A DNA stretch of 64,000 nt from Pseudomonas sp. LS.1a (GCF_022533585.1 NZ_CP092827.1:3884001-3948000); one strand, 5' to 3'; counted from the first letter of the stretch, positions 34,142 through 44,366 are shown. The notes: a model not told the origin generated them from the letters alone. Translations and numbers: made by a program.

Positions 34142-36792
34142 GGGGTTTCGCTTTCGGCTTCAGGTTGAGGGGGCAGCGGCAAGCATAAAGTGATGCTGGT
34201 GCCCTGGCCATCGATGCCTTCGCCCACCAGGATCTGCCCGCCATGGGCGCCGATCATGCCCTGGCAGATCGCCAGGCCCAGGCCGGTGCCCTGCCCACCG
34301 CGGTCGCCGCGGGCGGCGGTGTAGAACATGTCGAAGATCTTCTCGCGGTCGGCCACGGGAATGCCGGGGCCCTGGTCGCTGACGGCGAAGCGCAACTGGG
34401 CGTCCTGCACCGACACCTGCAACTCCAGCCGGCCATTGTCTGGCGAGAAACGCGCGGCATTTTCCAGCACGTTGACCAGTGCCTGCTCGATCAACGCCGC
34501 ATGCACGAACAGCAACGGCAGCTCGGCCGGCACGTCGGTGTGCACGCGCAGCGGTGCCAGCACCACGCGCAGGCGGTTGAGCGCGCTGCCGACGATGTCG
34601 GCCGGGGCCACCCAGTCGCGGGCCAGCTTGAGGCCGCCGTGGCCCAGGCGGGTCATGTCGAGCAGGTTCTGGATGTAGCGGTCGAGGCGTTCGGCTTCGT
34701 TGCGGGTCCCTTCCAGCAGTTCACGACGGTCTGCAGCGGGAATCGCCTCGCCCAACGCCAACAGGCTGTCAATGCTGCCGCGCATGGCGGTCAGCGGGGT
34801 ACGCAAGTCATGGGAAACGGACGCGAGCAAGGCGCTGCGCAGTTGCTCGGTTTCGCCGTGCAGGCGCGCGGCCTCCAGCTGTTCAGCCAGCCGGGCGCGG
34901 GCCAGGGCCTGGGCCAGTGGCTGACCGAGGGCGGTGAGCAGGCGCCGGCGCGGGTCGCTGAGCGGCTGGCCGGAGCGTGGGCGCACACCGAGCAATGCCA
35001 GAGGCTGTTCATCCACCGCCAGCGGCCACCACCACCAGCGGCCATTGGGCAGGGTGTCGCTGCCATGCCCGGCGGCCTGGACATGCTGCCAGGCCCACTC
35101 TGCGGCCGCGCGCTCATTATCGCTAAAGGCATGCGCTTCGCCGCTGACCACCTGCAACTGGCCTTCGACATTGCGCTCCAGCAGGCACACCTGCATGTCC
35201 TGCCAGCCGTCCAGATGCTGGCCGGCGGCGTTGAACACCGCCTGGCGGTCGGTGGCCACGGTCAGCCGGCGCGAAAGGTCGAGCAGCTGGCTGGTCTGCG
35301 CCTGGGTCTCGCGCAGTGCCTGCAACTGGCGGCGCTGGCGGGCGGCCAGGTTGCCGGTGAGCGCGGCCATCAACAGGAAGAACACCAGGGTCAGCACGTC
35401 TTCTTCGCGCTGGATCCTGAACGAAAGGTTGGGTGGGATGAACAGAAAATCGTAGGTCAGGAACGACAGCACCGCGCAGGCCAGCGCAGGCCCCAGGCTG
35501 CTGCGCACCGCCACCAGCAACACCGCGGCCAGGAACACCAGCGAGATGTTGGGCAAGGCCAGCACACTCGACACCGCCCAGGCCAGGCCCGCGGCCATGA
35601 CCGTGGCCAGCAGCGCCAGCAGGTAATGGCGCCAGACCCACACCCGCCGCACGGCCGAACGTGGCGCTTGCGGCTGCACGTCGCGGTCCAGCACGTTGAT
35701 TTCCAGGCCGTGGCTTTCGCGCAGCAGCCGCGTGGCCACACCGGCACCGAACAGGCGCCGGCGCAGGCGGTCGCGAGACTGCCCGACCAGCACCAGACTG
35801 GCCCGCCGCTCGGCGGCGTGCTGGATCAGCGTGCGTACCACTTCGCCGGCGCGCAGCAGCACCACCTCCCCGCCCAGGCGTTCGGCCAGTTGCTGGGCAG
35901 CTTGCAGGCGCTGGCGCGCAGCTTCGTCGCGCAGGCGGCCGTTGTCCACATGCACCAGGCTCCAAGGCAGGTGGCGGCGCTGGGCCACACGGCTGGCATG
36001 ACGCACCAGGCGCTCTGCCTGGTCGTCGCCATCCACGCCCACCAGCAAGCGCCCTCGCAGGGCCGGGGCTTCCTGGCCGCGTTGGCGATAGCCGTGGGCC
36101 AGGTCGGCATCCACCTGGGCCGCAGCGGTCTGCATGGCCAGCTCGCGCAGGGCGGTAAGGTTGGTTTGCGAGAAGAACGCATCGATGGCGGCCCGCGCCT
36201 GCTCGGGCACGTACACCTTGCCTTCGCGCAGGCGTTCGAGCAGTTCACGGGGTGGCAGGTCGATCAGCACCAGCTCGAAGGCTTCCTGCAGCACCCAGTC
36301 CGGCAGGGTTTCGCGCACCTGCACGCCGGTAATGTCGCGGACCTTGTCGTTGAGGCTTTCCAGGTGCTGGACGTTGACCGTGGTGTACACATCGATGCCG
36401 GCGGCGAGCAGTTCCTGTACGTCTTGCCAGCGTTTGGCGTGGCGGCTGCCAGGGGCATTGGTGTGGGCCAGTTCGTCGACCAGCACCAAGGCCGGGGCGG
36501 CCTTGAGCAGGCCGTCGAGGTCCATTTCTTCGAGGGTGACGCCGCGGTACTGGCTGCGCAGCAGGGGCTGCTGGTGAAGGCCGCCAAGCAGGGCTTCGGT
36601 TTCGGCGCGGCCATGGGTTTCCACCACCCCGGCCAGCACCTGCACACCCTGGCGTTGCTGGGCGTGGGCGGCCTGGAGCATGGCGAAGGTCTTGCCGACG
36701 CCGGGGGCGGCGCCAAGGAACACCTTCAACCGGCCCCGGCCGGATCGCGGGAGGGTAGCCAACAGCGCGTCTGCGCGGGCGGAGTCACTCAT
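34138..36792 (-). CDS. kdpD: Sensor histidine kinase KdpD
   Basis: 884 residues. The KdpD domain comes first, with Walker A GAAPGVGKT at residues 27-35. Then follow a universal-stress-protein-like domain (RGRLLVGVDGDDQAERLVRH), four close membrane helices (about 395-490), a GAF-like domain, a HisKA domain with phospho-acceptor H661 in SVSHDLRTPLTAMRG, and an ATPase domain ending GQGTGLGLAICQGMIGAHGG. It senses K+ and turgor status and phosphorylates KdpE. It is separated from kdpC by a REP palindrome, so kdpDE may be partly uncoupled from kdpFABC. Confidence 0.96.
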   Translation of the reverse strand: MSDSARADALLATLPRSGRGRLKVFLGAAPGVGKTFAMLQAAHAQQRQGVQVLAGVVETHGRAETEALLGGLHQQPLLRSQYRGVTLEEMDLDGLLKAAPALVLVDELAHTNAPGSRHAKRWQDVQELLAAGIDVYTTVNVQHLESLNDKVRDITGVQVRETLPDWVLQEAFELVLIDLPPRELLERLREGKVYVPEQARAAIDAFFSQTNLTALRELAMQTAAAQVDADLAHGYRQRGQEAPALRGRLLVGVDGDDQAERLVRHASRVAQRRHLPWSLVHVDNGRLRDEAARQRLQAAQQLAERLGGEVVLLRAGEVVRTLIQHAAERRASLVLVGQSRDRLRRRLFGAGVATRLLRESHGLEINVLDRDVQPQAPRSAVRRVWVWRHYLLALLATVMAAGLAWAVSSVLALPNISLVFLAAVLLVAVRSSLGPALACAVLSFLTYDFLFIPPNLSFRIQREEDVLTLVFFLLMAALTGNLAARQRRQLQALRETQAQTSQLLDLSRRLTVATDRQAVFNAAGQHLDGWQDMQVCLLERNVEGQLQVVSGEAHAFSDNERAAAEWAWQHVQAAGHGSDTLPNGRWWWWPLAVDEQPLALLGVRPRSGQPLSDPRRRLLTALGQPLAQALARARLAEQLEAARLHGETEQLRSALLASVSHDLRTPLTAMRGSIDSLLALGEAIPAADRRELLEGTRNEAERLDRYIQNLLDMTRLGHGGLKLARDWVAPADIVGSALNRLRVVLAPLRVHTDVPAELPLLFVHAALIEQALVNVLENAARFSPDNGRLELQVSVQDAQLRFAVSDQGPGIPVADREKIFDMFYTAARGDRGGQGTGLGLAICQGMIGAHGGQILVGEGIDGQGTSITLCLPLPPQPEAESETP

Positions 36793-36845
36793 CTTTCATC
36801 CTTTGCCATTTCCAGCAAGCAGCAAATCCAGGGACCATCACCGTA

Positions 36846-36921
36846 CCTGTGGGAGCGGGTTTACCCGCGAATGCGTAGTAGCGCCACCGACGCATTCGCG
36901 GGTAAACCCGCTCCCACAGGG
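36846..36921. repeat. REP palindrome between kdpC and kdpD
   Basis: Arms cctgtgggagcgggtttacc(cgcgaatgcgt) and the exact complement, separated by 14 bases. The transcript would form a long stable hairpin in the middle of the kdp gene set, a likely site of RNA 3' end protection or attenuation. Confidence 0.9.
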
Positions 36922-36947
36922 TCCCTGCCAGCCCCTCAAGCCATCTA

Positions 36948-37499
36948 TCAATGGCTGAGGTTTTCCACGGCCTGGTTCAAGGCCAGCACATTGACCACCG
37001 GCGGGCCGATCAATGGGTGGAGGGTGGCCTCTTCCAGCAAGCCTTGCAAGCGCTCCACCGGCAATTGCCGTGCCGCCGCCACCCGAGGGATCTGGTAGGC
37101 CACGGCCTCCGGCGGCAGGTGCGGGTCGAGGCCGCTGCCCGAGGTGGTCAGCAGCGCCTGGGGCACCGGCCCCTGCTGCGCCTGGTACAACGCAGCCGCA
37201 TCGCCCTTGACCCGCTCGGCCAGCGCCGGGTTGCTCGGCGACAGGTTGCTGGCGCTGCTGGCCACGGTGGCGTAGGCGCCCGCCGACGGGCGCGGGTGGA
37301 ACCAGCCATCACCCTGGAAGTCCTGGGCGATCAGCGCCGAACCGCGCACCTGGCCCTGGTCGTCGCGCACCAGGCTGCCGTTGGCCTGGCTCGGGAAAGC
37401 GACCTGGGCAATGCCGGTCACTGCCAGCGGATACAGCGCGCCAGTCACCAGGGTCATCAACAAGGCCAGGCTCAGCGCCGGGCGTACATAAGCATTCAT
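36948..37499 (-). CDS. kdpC: K+-transporting ATPase subunit KdpC
   Basis: 183 residues from [27 protein letters not shown] lies just upstream across the kdpB stop. One N-terminal membrane helix and a periplasmic domain. Family motifs visible: [20 protein letters not shown] and [20 protein letters not shown]. KdpC stabilises the KdpFABC complex and raises ATP affinity of KdpB. The start is 10 bases after the kdpB stop. Confidence 0.95.
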   Translation of the reverse strand: MNAYVRPALSLALLMTLVTGALYPLAVTGIAQVAFPSQANGSLVRDDQGQVRGSALIAQDFQGDGWFHPRPSAGAYATVASSASNLSPSNPALAERVKGDAAALYQAQQGPVPQALLTTSGSGLDPHLPPEAVAYQIPRVAAARQLPVERLQGLLEEATLHPLIGPPVVNVLALNQAVENLSH

Positions 37500-37509
37500 G
37501 GTGGCCTCC

Positions 37510-39564
37510 TCAGACCAGGTGCAGGGCATTGAGCAGCAGATCGATCAGCTTGATCCCGGCAAACGGCACGACAATGCCGCCCAGCCCGTAGATCAACAGG
37601 TTGCGCCGCAGCAGGTGCGCCGCACTGGCCGCCTGCACCCGCACACCGCGCAGCGCCAGCGGGATCAGCACGATGATGATCAGCGCGTTGAACACGATGG
37701 CCGACAAAATCGCACTCTGCGGGCTGGCCAGGTGCATCAGGTTGAGCACGCCCAACTGCGGGTAGATGGCAGCGAACAGCGCCGGCAGGATGGCGAAGTA
37801 CTTGGCCACATCGTTGGCGATGGAGAAGGTGGTCAGCGCGCCGCGAGTCACCAGCAACTCCTTGCCGACCTGCACCACGTCCAGCAGCTTGGTCGGGTCG
37901 CTGTCCAGGTCGACCATGTTGGCCGCCTCGCGCGCGGCCTGGGTGCCGTCGTTCATGGCCATGCCCACGTCAGCCTGGGCCAGTGCCGGGGCGTCGTTGG
38001 CACCGTCGCCGCACATGGCCACCAGGCGGCCGTCGTTCTGCTCCTGGCGGATGCGTGCCAGCTTCTTCTCTGGCGTGGCCTCGGCCAGCACGTCATCCAC
38101 GCCGGCCTCGGCGGCGATGGCGGCGGCGGTCAGCGGGTTGTCGCCGGTCACCATCACCGTGCGGATGCCCAGTTTGCGCAGCTCGGCAAAGCGCTCGCGG
38201 ATGCCGGGCTTGACCACGTCCTTGAGGTGGATCACGCCGAGCAGGCGCTTGTCGAGGCACACCAGCAATGGTGTACCGCCGCTCTGGGCGATGCGCTCCA
38301 CTTCACGGGCCAGTGCCTGAGGCATTTCCAGGCGTTGCATGCCGACAAACGCCAACACGGCATCCACGGCGCCCTTGCGGTAGCGGTGCTGCTGCAAGTC
38401 GATGCCCGACAGGCGCGTCTCGGCGCTGAAGGCCACGGCCTCGAACTGCCCGGTGGACGGTTCGACGAAGTCGTGCAACTGACGCAGGTACTCGACGATC
38501 GACTTGCCCTCGGCGGTGTCGTCCGCCAGCGAGGCCAGCAAGGCGCCCTCCCCCAGCTCGCGGGCGGTGATGCCCGGTGCGGCGTGCAGCGCGCTGCAAC
38601 GGCGGTTGCCGAAGGTGATGGTGCCGGTCTTGTCGAGCATCAGTGTATGCACGTCACCGGCCGCTTCCACCGCGCGGCCCGAGCGGGCGATAACGTTCAA
38701 CCGCACCAGCCGGTCCATGCCGGCGATACCGATGGCAGACAGCAGGCCGCCGATGGTGGTGGGGATCAGCGTCACCAGCAGCGCAGCGAGAAAGATCAGC
38801 GGCAAGCTGCCACCCACGAAGTGGGCGAACGGCTGCAAGGTCACCACCACGATCAGGAAGATCAGGGTCAGGCCGATCAGCAGGATGTCGAGGGCGATCT
38901 CGTTCGGGGTCTTCTGCCGCTTGGCGCCTTCGACCAGGGCAATCATGCGGTCGAGGGTCGACTCGCCCGGGTTGCTGGTGATGCGGATCAACAGCCAGTC
39001 GGAGACCAGCCGGGTATTGCCGGTCACCGCCGAGCGGTCGCCGCCGGATTCGCGGATCACCGGCGCGGACTCGCCGGTAATGGCGGCCTCGTTGACCGCA
39101 GCGATGCCTTCAAGCACCTCACCGTCACCGGGGATCATTTCGCCGGCCACCACGCGCACCACATCGTCCTTGCGCAGCGCGCTGGCGGCGACGGTCTCGT
39201 AGCTGCCATCGCGCTTGCGACGCTGGGCAGTCAGGCCCTGGCTGCCAGCCTTGAGGCTGTCGGCGCGGGCCTTGCCACGGCCTTCGGCCAGGGCCTCGGC
39301 GAAGTTGGCGAACAGCACGGTGAACCACAGCCACAGGGCGATCTGCACGGCCACGCCGGTGCTCACACCGCTGCCAGGGGCAAAGCACAGGACAGTGGTC
39401 AGCACAGCAGTCAGGGCGACTACCAGCATCACCGGCGAGCGCTTGAGCTGGCGCGGGTCGAGCTTGACGAAGGCCTGCACCAGCGCCGGGCGCCACAACG
39501 CGGCGAAGCGGGTCTGGTCCTTGGCGCTGTGCCGGGCTTGTACTTCAGGAATGGGCATGTTCAT
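37510..39564 (-). CDS. kdpB: K+-transporting P-type ATPase subunit KdpB
   Basis: 684 residues. P-type ATPase with the phosphorylated aspartate D311 in [13 protein letters not shown], the actuator TGES loop ([11 protein letters not shown], about residues 163-166), and hinge motif [20 protein letters not shown] followed by [19 protein letters not shown]. Seven membrane helices can be read. It hydrolyses ATP to drive K+ import through KdpA. It follows kdpA by 9 bases. Confidence 0.97.
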   Translation of the reverse strand: MNMPIPEVQARHSAKDQTRFAALWRPALVQAFVKLDPRQLKRSPVMLVVALTAVLTTVLCFAPGSGVSTGVAVQIALWLWFTVLFANFAEALAEGRGKARADSLKAGSQGLTAQRRKRDGSYETVAASALRKDDVVRVVAGEMIPGDGEVLEGIAAVNEAAITGESAPVIRESGGDRSAVTGNTRLVSDWLLIRITSNPGESTLDRMIALVEGAKRQKTPNEIALDILLIGLTLIFLIVVVTLQPFAHFVGGSLPLIFLAALLVTLIPTTIGGLLSAIGIAGMDRLVRLNVIARSGRAVEAAGDVHTLMLDKTGTITFGNRRCSALHAAPGITARELGEGALLASLADDTAEGKSIVEYLRQLHDFVEPSTGQFEAVAFSAETRLSGIDLQQHRYRKGAVDAVLAFVGMQRLEMPQALAREVERIAQSGGTPLLVCLDKRLLGVIHLKDVVKPGIRERFAELRKLGIRTVMVTGDNPLTAAAIAAEAGVDDVLAEATPEKKLARIRQEQNDGRLVAMCGDGANDAPALAQADVGMAMNDGTQAAREAANMVDLDSDPTKLLDVVQVGKELLVTRGALTTFSIANDVAKYFAILPALFAAIYPQLGVLNLMHLASPQSAILSAIVFNALIIIVLIPLALRGVRVQAASAAHLLRRNLLIYGLGGIVVPFAGIKLIDLLLNALHLV

Positions 39565-39573
39565 GGTCGGTCC

Positions 39574-41268
39574 TCAAAAACCCAGACTCAAGTGTTCGGC
39601 GATCGGCCCAAGGGCCAGGGTTGGCAGGAAAGTCAGGCCACCGACCAGCAGGATGGTGACCAGCAGCAGGCCGGTGAACAGTGGGCCATGGGTGGGGAAG
39701 CTGTTCAGGCCCTGGGGCGCGCTTTTCTTCGCCGCCAGGCTGCCGGCCAAGGCCAGCACCGGCAGGATGTAGCCGAAACGGCCGACCAGCATGGCCAGGC
39801 CGATCATCAGGTTGTGGAACACCGTGTTGGCACCGAAGCCGGCGAAGGCCGAGCCGTTGTTGGCCGTACCGGAGGTGTAGGCGTACAGCAGCTGGCTGAA
39901 GCCATGCGCACCCGGGTTGCTGACCGCACCCGCCGGGCCTGGCAGGCTGGCGGCGATGGCGCCGAGCACCAACACGCCGACCGGCATCACCAGCAGGGTC
40001 GCCACCAGCAACTGCACCTCGCGTGCCTGCAGTTTCTTGCCGAGGTATTCCGGGGTGCGGCCGATCATCAGCCCTGCCAGGAACACTGCGATGAGCACGA
40101 ACAACAGCATGCCGTACAGCCCTGCGCCAACGCCGCCAAAGATCACCTCACCGACCATCATGTTGACCATTGCCACCATGCCGGTCAGCGGGTTGAGGCT
40201 GTCGTGCATGGCATTGACCGAACCGTTGGAAGCGGAAGTGGTAGTCACCGTCCACAGCACCGAACCGGTGGTGCCGAAGCGGCTTTCCTTGCCCTCCATG
40301 GGGGCGCTTTGCTGTACCTGCGCGCTCTCGAGGGCCGGGTTGGGCTGGTGCTCGGACCACAACGCCGTGCTGCCGCCGATCAGGAACAGGACAAGCATGC
40401 AGGCGAGGATGGCGCGGCTCTGGCGCAGGTCCTTCACGTAGTGGCCAAAGGTGAACACCAGCGCCACCGGAATGAGGATGATCGAAGCCACCTCGAACAG
40501 GTTGCTCCAGGCCGTGGGGTTTTCGAACGGGTGCGCCGAGTTGACGCCGAAGAAGCCACCGCCATTGGTGCCCAGTTGCTTGATGGCGATCTGGCTGGCG
40601 GCCGGGCCCAGCGGGATGGTCTGTTCGGTGCCTTGCAGAGTCACCGCGTGGGCGTAGTCGGCCAGGGTTTGCGGCACACCTTGCCACACCAGCAACAATG
40701 CCAGCAGCAGGCACAGCGGCAGCAGGCCGTAGAGGGTGGCGCGGGTCATGTCGACCCAGAAGTTGCCCAGTGTCGTCGCACTGCGCCGGGCAATGCCACG
40801 GCACAGCGCAACCAGCACGGCCAGGCCCGTGGCAGCGCTGACGAAGTTCTGCACGGTCAGGCCGAGCATCTGGCTCAGGTAGCTGACCGACGCCTCACCG
40901 CTGTAGGCCTGCCAGTTGGTGTTGGTGACGAAGCTGACCGCGGTGTTGAACGCCAGCGACCATTCCTGGCCTGGGAGATGCTGCGGGTTGAATGGCAGGT
41001 AGCCCTGTAACAGCAGCACCGTGAACAGCAGCAGGAACCCGGCCAGGTTGAAGGCCAGCAGGGCCAGGGTGTACTGCTGCCAGTTCTGTTCCTGGCCGGC
41101 GCGCACGCCTGCCAGCCGGTAGCAGGCCTGCTCGACCGGGCCCAGCACGGGCGACAGCCAGGTGCGCTGGCCTTCCATGACCTTGAAGTAGAACCGCCCG
41201 AGCCAGGGTGCCGGTAGCAGCACGATGGCGAAAAATGCCAGGAGCAAGGCGAAGTCGTAACTGTGCAT
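39574..41268 (-). CDS. kdpA: K+-transporting ATPase subunit KdpA
   Basis: 564 residues, about ten membrane helices. KdpA is the K+ channel-like subunit with four pore loops; [40 protein letters not shown] and [16 protein letters not shown] are its filter regions. It selects K+ and passes it to KdpB. Ribosome binding site GGGAG precedes the ATG; kdpF lies 9 bases upstream. Confidence 0.97.
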   Translation of the reverse strand: MHSYDFALLLAFFAIVLLPAPWLGRFYFKVMEGQRTWLSPVLGPVEQACYRLAGVRAGQEQNWQQYTLALLAFNLAGFLLLFTVLLLQGYLPFNPQHLPGQEWSLAFNTAVSFVTNTNWQAYSGEASVSYLSQMLGLTVQNFVSAATGLAVLVALCRGIARRSATTLGNFWVDMTRATLYGLLPLCLLLALLLVWQGVPQTLADYAHAVTLQGTEQTIPLGPAASQIAIKQLGTNGGGFFGVNSAHPFENPTAWSNLFEVASIILIPVALVFTFGHYVKDLRQSRAILACMLVLFLIGGSTALWSEHQPNPALESAQVQQSAPMEGKESRFGTTGSVLWTVTTTSASNGSVNAMHDSLNPLTGMVAMVNMMVGEVIFGGVGAGLYGMLLFVLIAVFLAGLMIGRTPEYLGKKLQAREVQLLVATLLVMPVGVLVLGAIAASLPGPAGAVSNPGAHGFSQLLYAYTSGTANNGSAFAGFGANTVFHNLMIGLAMLVGRFGYILPVLALAGSLAAKKSAPQGLNSFPTHGPLFTGLLLVTILLVGGLTFLPTLALGPIAEHLSLGF

Positions 41269-41277
41269 GGCCGCTCC

Positions 41278-41367
41278 CTAGCTGCGATCGGCGCGCAGCA
41301 GCGCCACCAGCAGATAAAACGCCAATGCCACTGCCAGCAGCAGTGACAGCCCGTCGAGCATGTTCAT
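41278..41367 (-). CDS. kdpF: K+-transporting ATPase small subunit KdpF
   Basis: 29 residues (MNMLDGLSLLLAVALAFYLL then VALLRADRS), a single membrane helix with a short basic end, exactly the KdpF pattern. GGGAG is 8 bases before the ATG; a second in-frame ATG two codons later is also possible. It stabilises the KdpFABC complex and is the first gene of the operon. Confidence 0.92.
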   Translation of the reverse strand: MNMLDGLSLLLAVALAFYLLVALLRADRS

Positions 41368-41456
41368 GTGTGGTTCTCCCCGTGGTGCGGCTTGGGCCGC
41401 TTTGGGGAAATTGTCCGAGGGAGGGGCGTAAAGGGGCGAGATCGGGGGTGGGGATG

Positions 41457-41476
41457 GGAATAAAGAAGGTGTAAAG
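41457..41476 (-). promoter_or_regulatory. Candidate KdpE box upstream of kdpF
   Basis: On the minus strand the bases CTTTACACCTTCTTTATTCC form a T-rich tract with TTTACACC and TTTATTCC in tandem, like the T-rich KdpE site of E. coli. It lies about 90 bases ahead of kdpF; a related TTTACGCCCC follows closer to the gene. Assignment by similarity only. Confidence 0.35.
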
Positions 41477-41501
41477 ATCAGGCTTTTCGGTTGTCGGTAC
41501 C

Positions 41502-41534
41502 GGCCTCTTCGCGGCGGTTCGACGCGAAGAGGCC
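41502..41534. repeat. REP-derived palindrome between the AI-2E permease gene and kdpF
   Basis: Exact 12-bp arms GGCCTCTTCGCG/CGCGAAGAGGCC with a 9-base loop; a truncated REP sequence. It begins 8 bases beyond the permease stop and may serve as its terminator. Confidence 0.7.
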
Positions 41535-41542
41535 AGTACAGG

Positions 41543-42595
41543 TTACCGCTGGGGCGGCTGCTGCGCCGCGTTGCGGCTCCAGTCCAACAGCAGGCTGTAA
41601 CCGACAGCCAGCAAGGTCGGCCCGATGAACAGGCCAATGAAGCCAAAGGCAATCAGACCGCCGAACACGCCCAGCAGCACGATCACCAACGGCAGGTTGC
41701 CGCCACGGCTGATCAGGTACGGTTTGAGCACGTTGTCCACGCCACTGATGATGAAGGTGCCCCAAACCCCCAGGAACACCGCCATGCCGTACTCGCCCTT
41801 CCATACCAGCCAGCCGGTGGCCGGGATCCAGGCCAGTGGCGGGCCCATGGGGATCAGGCTGAGCATGAAGGTGACCAGGCCCAGCACGATGGCCCCGGGC
41901 ACACCGGCGATCAGGAAGCCGATCAACGCCAGCACGCCCTGCGCGGCGGCCGTACCGATCACCCCGTTGACCACTCGCTGCACCGTACCGGCCACCAGTT
42001 CCAGGTAGTACTCGGCGCGGTCGCCCATCAAGCGGTGCAGCAAGCGCAGGACGAATGCCGACAGGCGTGGGCCGTCGCGGTAGAAGAAGAACACGAACAC
42101 CAGGCTCAGGGTCAGCTCCAGCACGCCGCTGCCGATCTGCGCGCTGCGCGCCAGCAACCAGTTGCCCACCTGCCCCAGGTGCGGTTTGACCGAGGCCAGC
42201 AAGGCTGCGCCCTGCTGGTCCAGCGATTGCCACCAGCTGACCAGGCGCTCGCCAACCAACGGGATACCACCCAGCCAGGCCGGTGCATCGGGCAGGCCGT
42301 CCACCTGCACGTCACGCACAAATGCCGTCGCATCGCGAATGTGATCGGCCAGGTTGAACCCCAACCACACCAGCGGCAACGCCACGATCAGGATCCAGGC
42401 GCTGGTCAGCAGGCTTGCCGCCAGGGTTTCGCGACCGCCCAGCACACGCGTCAGCAAGCGCATCAAGGGCCAGCTGGCAAAGGCCAGGATGGCCCCCCAC
42501 AACAGCGCTGAAATGAACGGTGCCATTACCCACAGGCCGGCCCCCAGCAGCGCCAGCAGCAGAATCTGGACCAGCAAGCGGTCATTGTTAGCCAT
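41543..42595 (-). CDS. AI-2E family transporter (YdiK/PerM-like permease)
   Basis: 350 residues with about eight membrane helices. The family pattern is clear: N-terminal LWGAILAFASWPLMRLLTRV, a soluble middle part, then GVIGTAAAQGVLALIGFLIA, FMLSLIPMGPPLAWIPAT and the C-terminal GGLIAFGFIGLFIGPTLLAV. The family includes TqsA and YdiK; transport of autoinducer-2 is shown for few members and cannot be assumed here. It follows the DUF4892 gene by 12 bases on the same strand. Confidence 0.9.
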   Translation of the reverse strand: MANNDRLLVQILLLALLGAGLWVMAPFISALLWGAILAFASWPLMRLLTRVLGGRETLAASLLTSAWILIVALPLVWLGFNLADHIRDATAFVRDVQVDGLPDAPAWLGGIPLVGERLVSWWQSLDQQGAALLASVKPHLGQVGNWLLARSAQIGSGVLELTLSLVFVFFFYRDGPRLSAFVLRLLHRLMGDRAEYYLELVAGTVQRVVNGVIGTAAAQGVLALIGFLIAGVPGAIVLGLVTFMLSLIPMGPPLAWIPATGWLVWKGEYGMAVFLGVWGTFIISGVDNVLKPYLISRGGNLPLVIVLLGVFGGLIAFGFIGLFIGPTLLAVGYSLLLDWSRNAAQQPPQR

Positions 42596-42607
42596 GGTGG
42601 TGCTCGT

Positions 42608-43402
42608 TCAACGGATCAGTTCAAGGTGCAGGCCGTCGGTAGGCGCGCTACCGACTTCCAGGCGGCCACTGCGTACCCCCGCCTTGACCAGCGCTTCGCG
42701 CCAGGCTTCGGCCTGGGCGCCACTGAGGCTGGCACGCAGGGTGCTGTCGAGGTTCAGGCTGCGGGCCAGCAGGTTCGCCCAGGTGTCTTGCGGCGCGGCC
42801 AGGTCAGGGTAGTCGAGCTTGCCGGTATCGCGCATTTCCCGCAGCACCGTGGCAGCGGTCGGCAGCAGTTCGCCCAGCGGGCTGCCGGCGACGAACTCTT
42901 CCACGTGCAGGTAGGCGCGGCGGTTGCCGCGGGTGACGCTGTACAGCGCGACCAGGGTGTCGGCCTGCTCCGCCGAGCGGCGCAGCAGGATGAACGCCTG
43001 CTGCTCGTCGCCGCCGTTGAGGCGGGCATTGCCGAACACATCATTGGCCCACAGGCTGGCCTCGCCGCAATCGCGGCCCTGGCACCAGAACAGCGGGTAG
43101 CCGCCGTCGCGCTGCAGTGCTTCGCGAGCGCTGGTGAAGGCTTCGCGGGCGGTACGTTCCACCGGCAGTTCATAGGTGACCGAGCTGACCTGGCCGCGGC
43201 TTTCGACCTTGTCCTCGACCCGCAGGCGGCCGCTTATCTTGCGCAGCGGGCCCATGGGGTAGACACGCTCCTGCTCCACGGCCGGGCGCTGGTCGACCAC
43301 CTTGGCGTCCACCGGTACCGGCAGGCTACCGGCCCACAGCACGGGGCTGGCGAACACCAGGCAGGCAGCGAAGGCATTACGGATGGCTACAGGCGCGCTC
43401 AT
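42608..43402 (-). CDS. DUF4892 family periplasmic protein
   Basis: 264 residues with a signal peptide ending near VLWAGS (residue 25). The body matches the DUF4892 family of pseudomonads: RVYPMGPLRKISGRLRVEDK, then GYPLFWCQGRDCGEASLWAN with paired cysteines that could form a disulfide, and AYLHVEEFVAGSPLGELLP. Function unknown; an envelope-stress or outer-membrane role has been suggested for such proteins, but nothing here proves it. The start overlaps the stop of a 20-codon frame. Confidence 0.8.
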   Translation of the reverse strand: MSAPVAIRNAFAACLVFASPVLWAGSLPVPVDAKVVDQRPAVEQERVYPMGPLRKISGRLRVEDKVESRGQVSSVTYELPVERTAREAFTSAREALQRDGGYPLFWCQGRDCGEASLWANDVFGNARLNGGDEQQAFILLRRSAEQADTLVALYSVTRGNRRAYLHVEEFVAGSPLGELLPTAATVLREMRDTGKLDYPDLAAPQDTWANLLARSLNLDSTLRASLSGAQAEAWREALVKAGVRSGRLEVGSAPTDGLHLELIR

Positions 43403-43461
43403 TGGCGACCCAGGCGGCGCTCAGCGCCGAGGTGAAGCTCCAGGATGTCTGGCAGTTGCAT
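43399..43461 (-). CDS. Possible 20-residue small protein upstream of the DUF4892 gene
   Basis: Short frame MQLPDILELHLGAERRLGRQ with a strong GGGAG ribosome binding site 7 bases ahead, stopping in an ATGA overlap with the DUF4892 start. The DUF4892 gene has no good site of its own nearby (it lies in this frame), so the small frame may be a leader that delivers ribosomes by coupling. It may also make a short amphipathic peptide. No family is recognised. Confidence 0.45.
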   Translation of the reverse strand: MQLPDILELHLGAERRLGRQ

Positions 43462-43511
43462 GGTTGTCTCCCTGTTCAACCCGCCAAGCCTCGACACTTG
43501 TCCGGTGCAAG

Positions 43512-44366
43512 TCAAGCAAAGCCAAAGAAGCGATTGAAACAGTCTGCGACAAGGGCCGCGCCCTGCTCATCGTTCAGGTGCAGGTGATGGCCACCGGGCA
43601 GCGTCACCTGCTCAAAGGGTAGCTGCTCCAGCAACCCGGTGTGGCGCACCAGCATGCCATCGGCGGCCACCACCAGGCGCGCCGGGCAGCTTACCCGGCG
43701 CACATAGGCCATGGCCTGGGCCTCGCTCAGGCGCACTGGCGAAGGCAGGGTCAGGCGGCTGTCGCTGCGCCAACTGTAACCACCAGGCACCGGCATCAGG
43801 CCTCGCTGGGCCAGCAACTCGGCTGCCTCGCGGCTGACCGCGACCATGCCTTTCATGCGCGCCTGCACGCCCTGCTCCAGGGTCGTGTACACCGACTTGC
43901 GCTTGCCATCCAGGCGCAACTGGGCCTGCAGGGCCATGCCCAGCCGCTCACCGGCGTCCTGCTCGGCGCCAGTCGGCGGGATGACGCCGTCGATCAGGGC
44001 CAGATGGCTGACCCGCTCCGGCAACGCACCAGCCAGTTGCACCGAAATGATTGCCCCCAGCGAATGGCCCAGCAGGGCGAAACGTTGCCAACCCAGCTGC
44101 TCGGCCACCCGCAGCACGTCATGGGCGTAGTCGGCCAGGGCATAGCCGGCGCCGAGCGGCCGGTGCTCCGAGTAACCATGCCCGGCCAGGTCCAGGGCGA
44201 CGATGCGCAGGCCTTTGAGCTGCGGCGCCAGGCGGGCGAAGCTGTTGGCGTTGTCCAGCCAGCCATGCAGGGCGATCACCGGCAACCCGTCCTCAGGGCC
44301 GAACAGGTGCGCCGCCAGTTCGATATGCCCCAGGCTCAGGCGAATTTCCTCGACCTGCGCGCTCAT
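43512..44366 (-). CDS. Alpha/beta hydrolase
   Basis: 284 residues. Alpha/beta hydrolase fold: oxyanion region PVIALHGWLDNANSFARLAP near residue 30, nucleophile elbow LLGHSLGAIISVQLAGALPE (Ser about 101), and a final catalytic His in LPGGHHLHLNDEQ. No signal peptide. Related to the YcfP/serine esterase-like hydrolases; the substrate is unknown. Its start overlaps the stop of a second hydrolase gene (ATGA), so the two are coupled and probably act together. They are not close copies. Confidence 0.85.
   Translation of the reverse strand: MSAQVEEIRLSLGHIELAAHLFGPEDGLPVIALHGWLDNANSFARLAPQLKGLRIVALDLAGHGYSEHRPLGAGYALADYAHDVLRVAEQLGWQRFALLGHSLGAIISVQLAGALPERVSHLALIDGVIPPTGAEQDAGERLGMALQAQLRLDGKRKSVYTTLEQGVQARMKGMVAVSREAAELLAQRGLMPVPGGYSWRSDSRLTLPSPVRLSEAQAMAYVRRVSCPARLVVAADGMLVRHTGLLEQLPFEQVTLPGGHHLHLNDEQGAALVADCFNRFFGFA

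Noticed and set aside
34243..37098. 951-codon plus-strand frame opposite kdpD
   Set aside because: Shadow frame with Gln/His/Gly-rich text and REP-encoded end; no start signal.
37498..41010. Very long plus-strand open frame (over 1,100 codons) opposite kdpC, kdpB and kdpA
   Set aside because: Low-complexity translation rich in Gln, His, Gly and Asp, the usual antisense shadow of GC-rich genes; kdpCBA on the other strand are certain.
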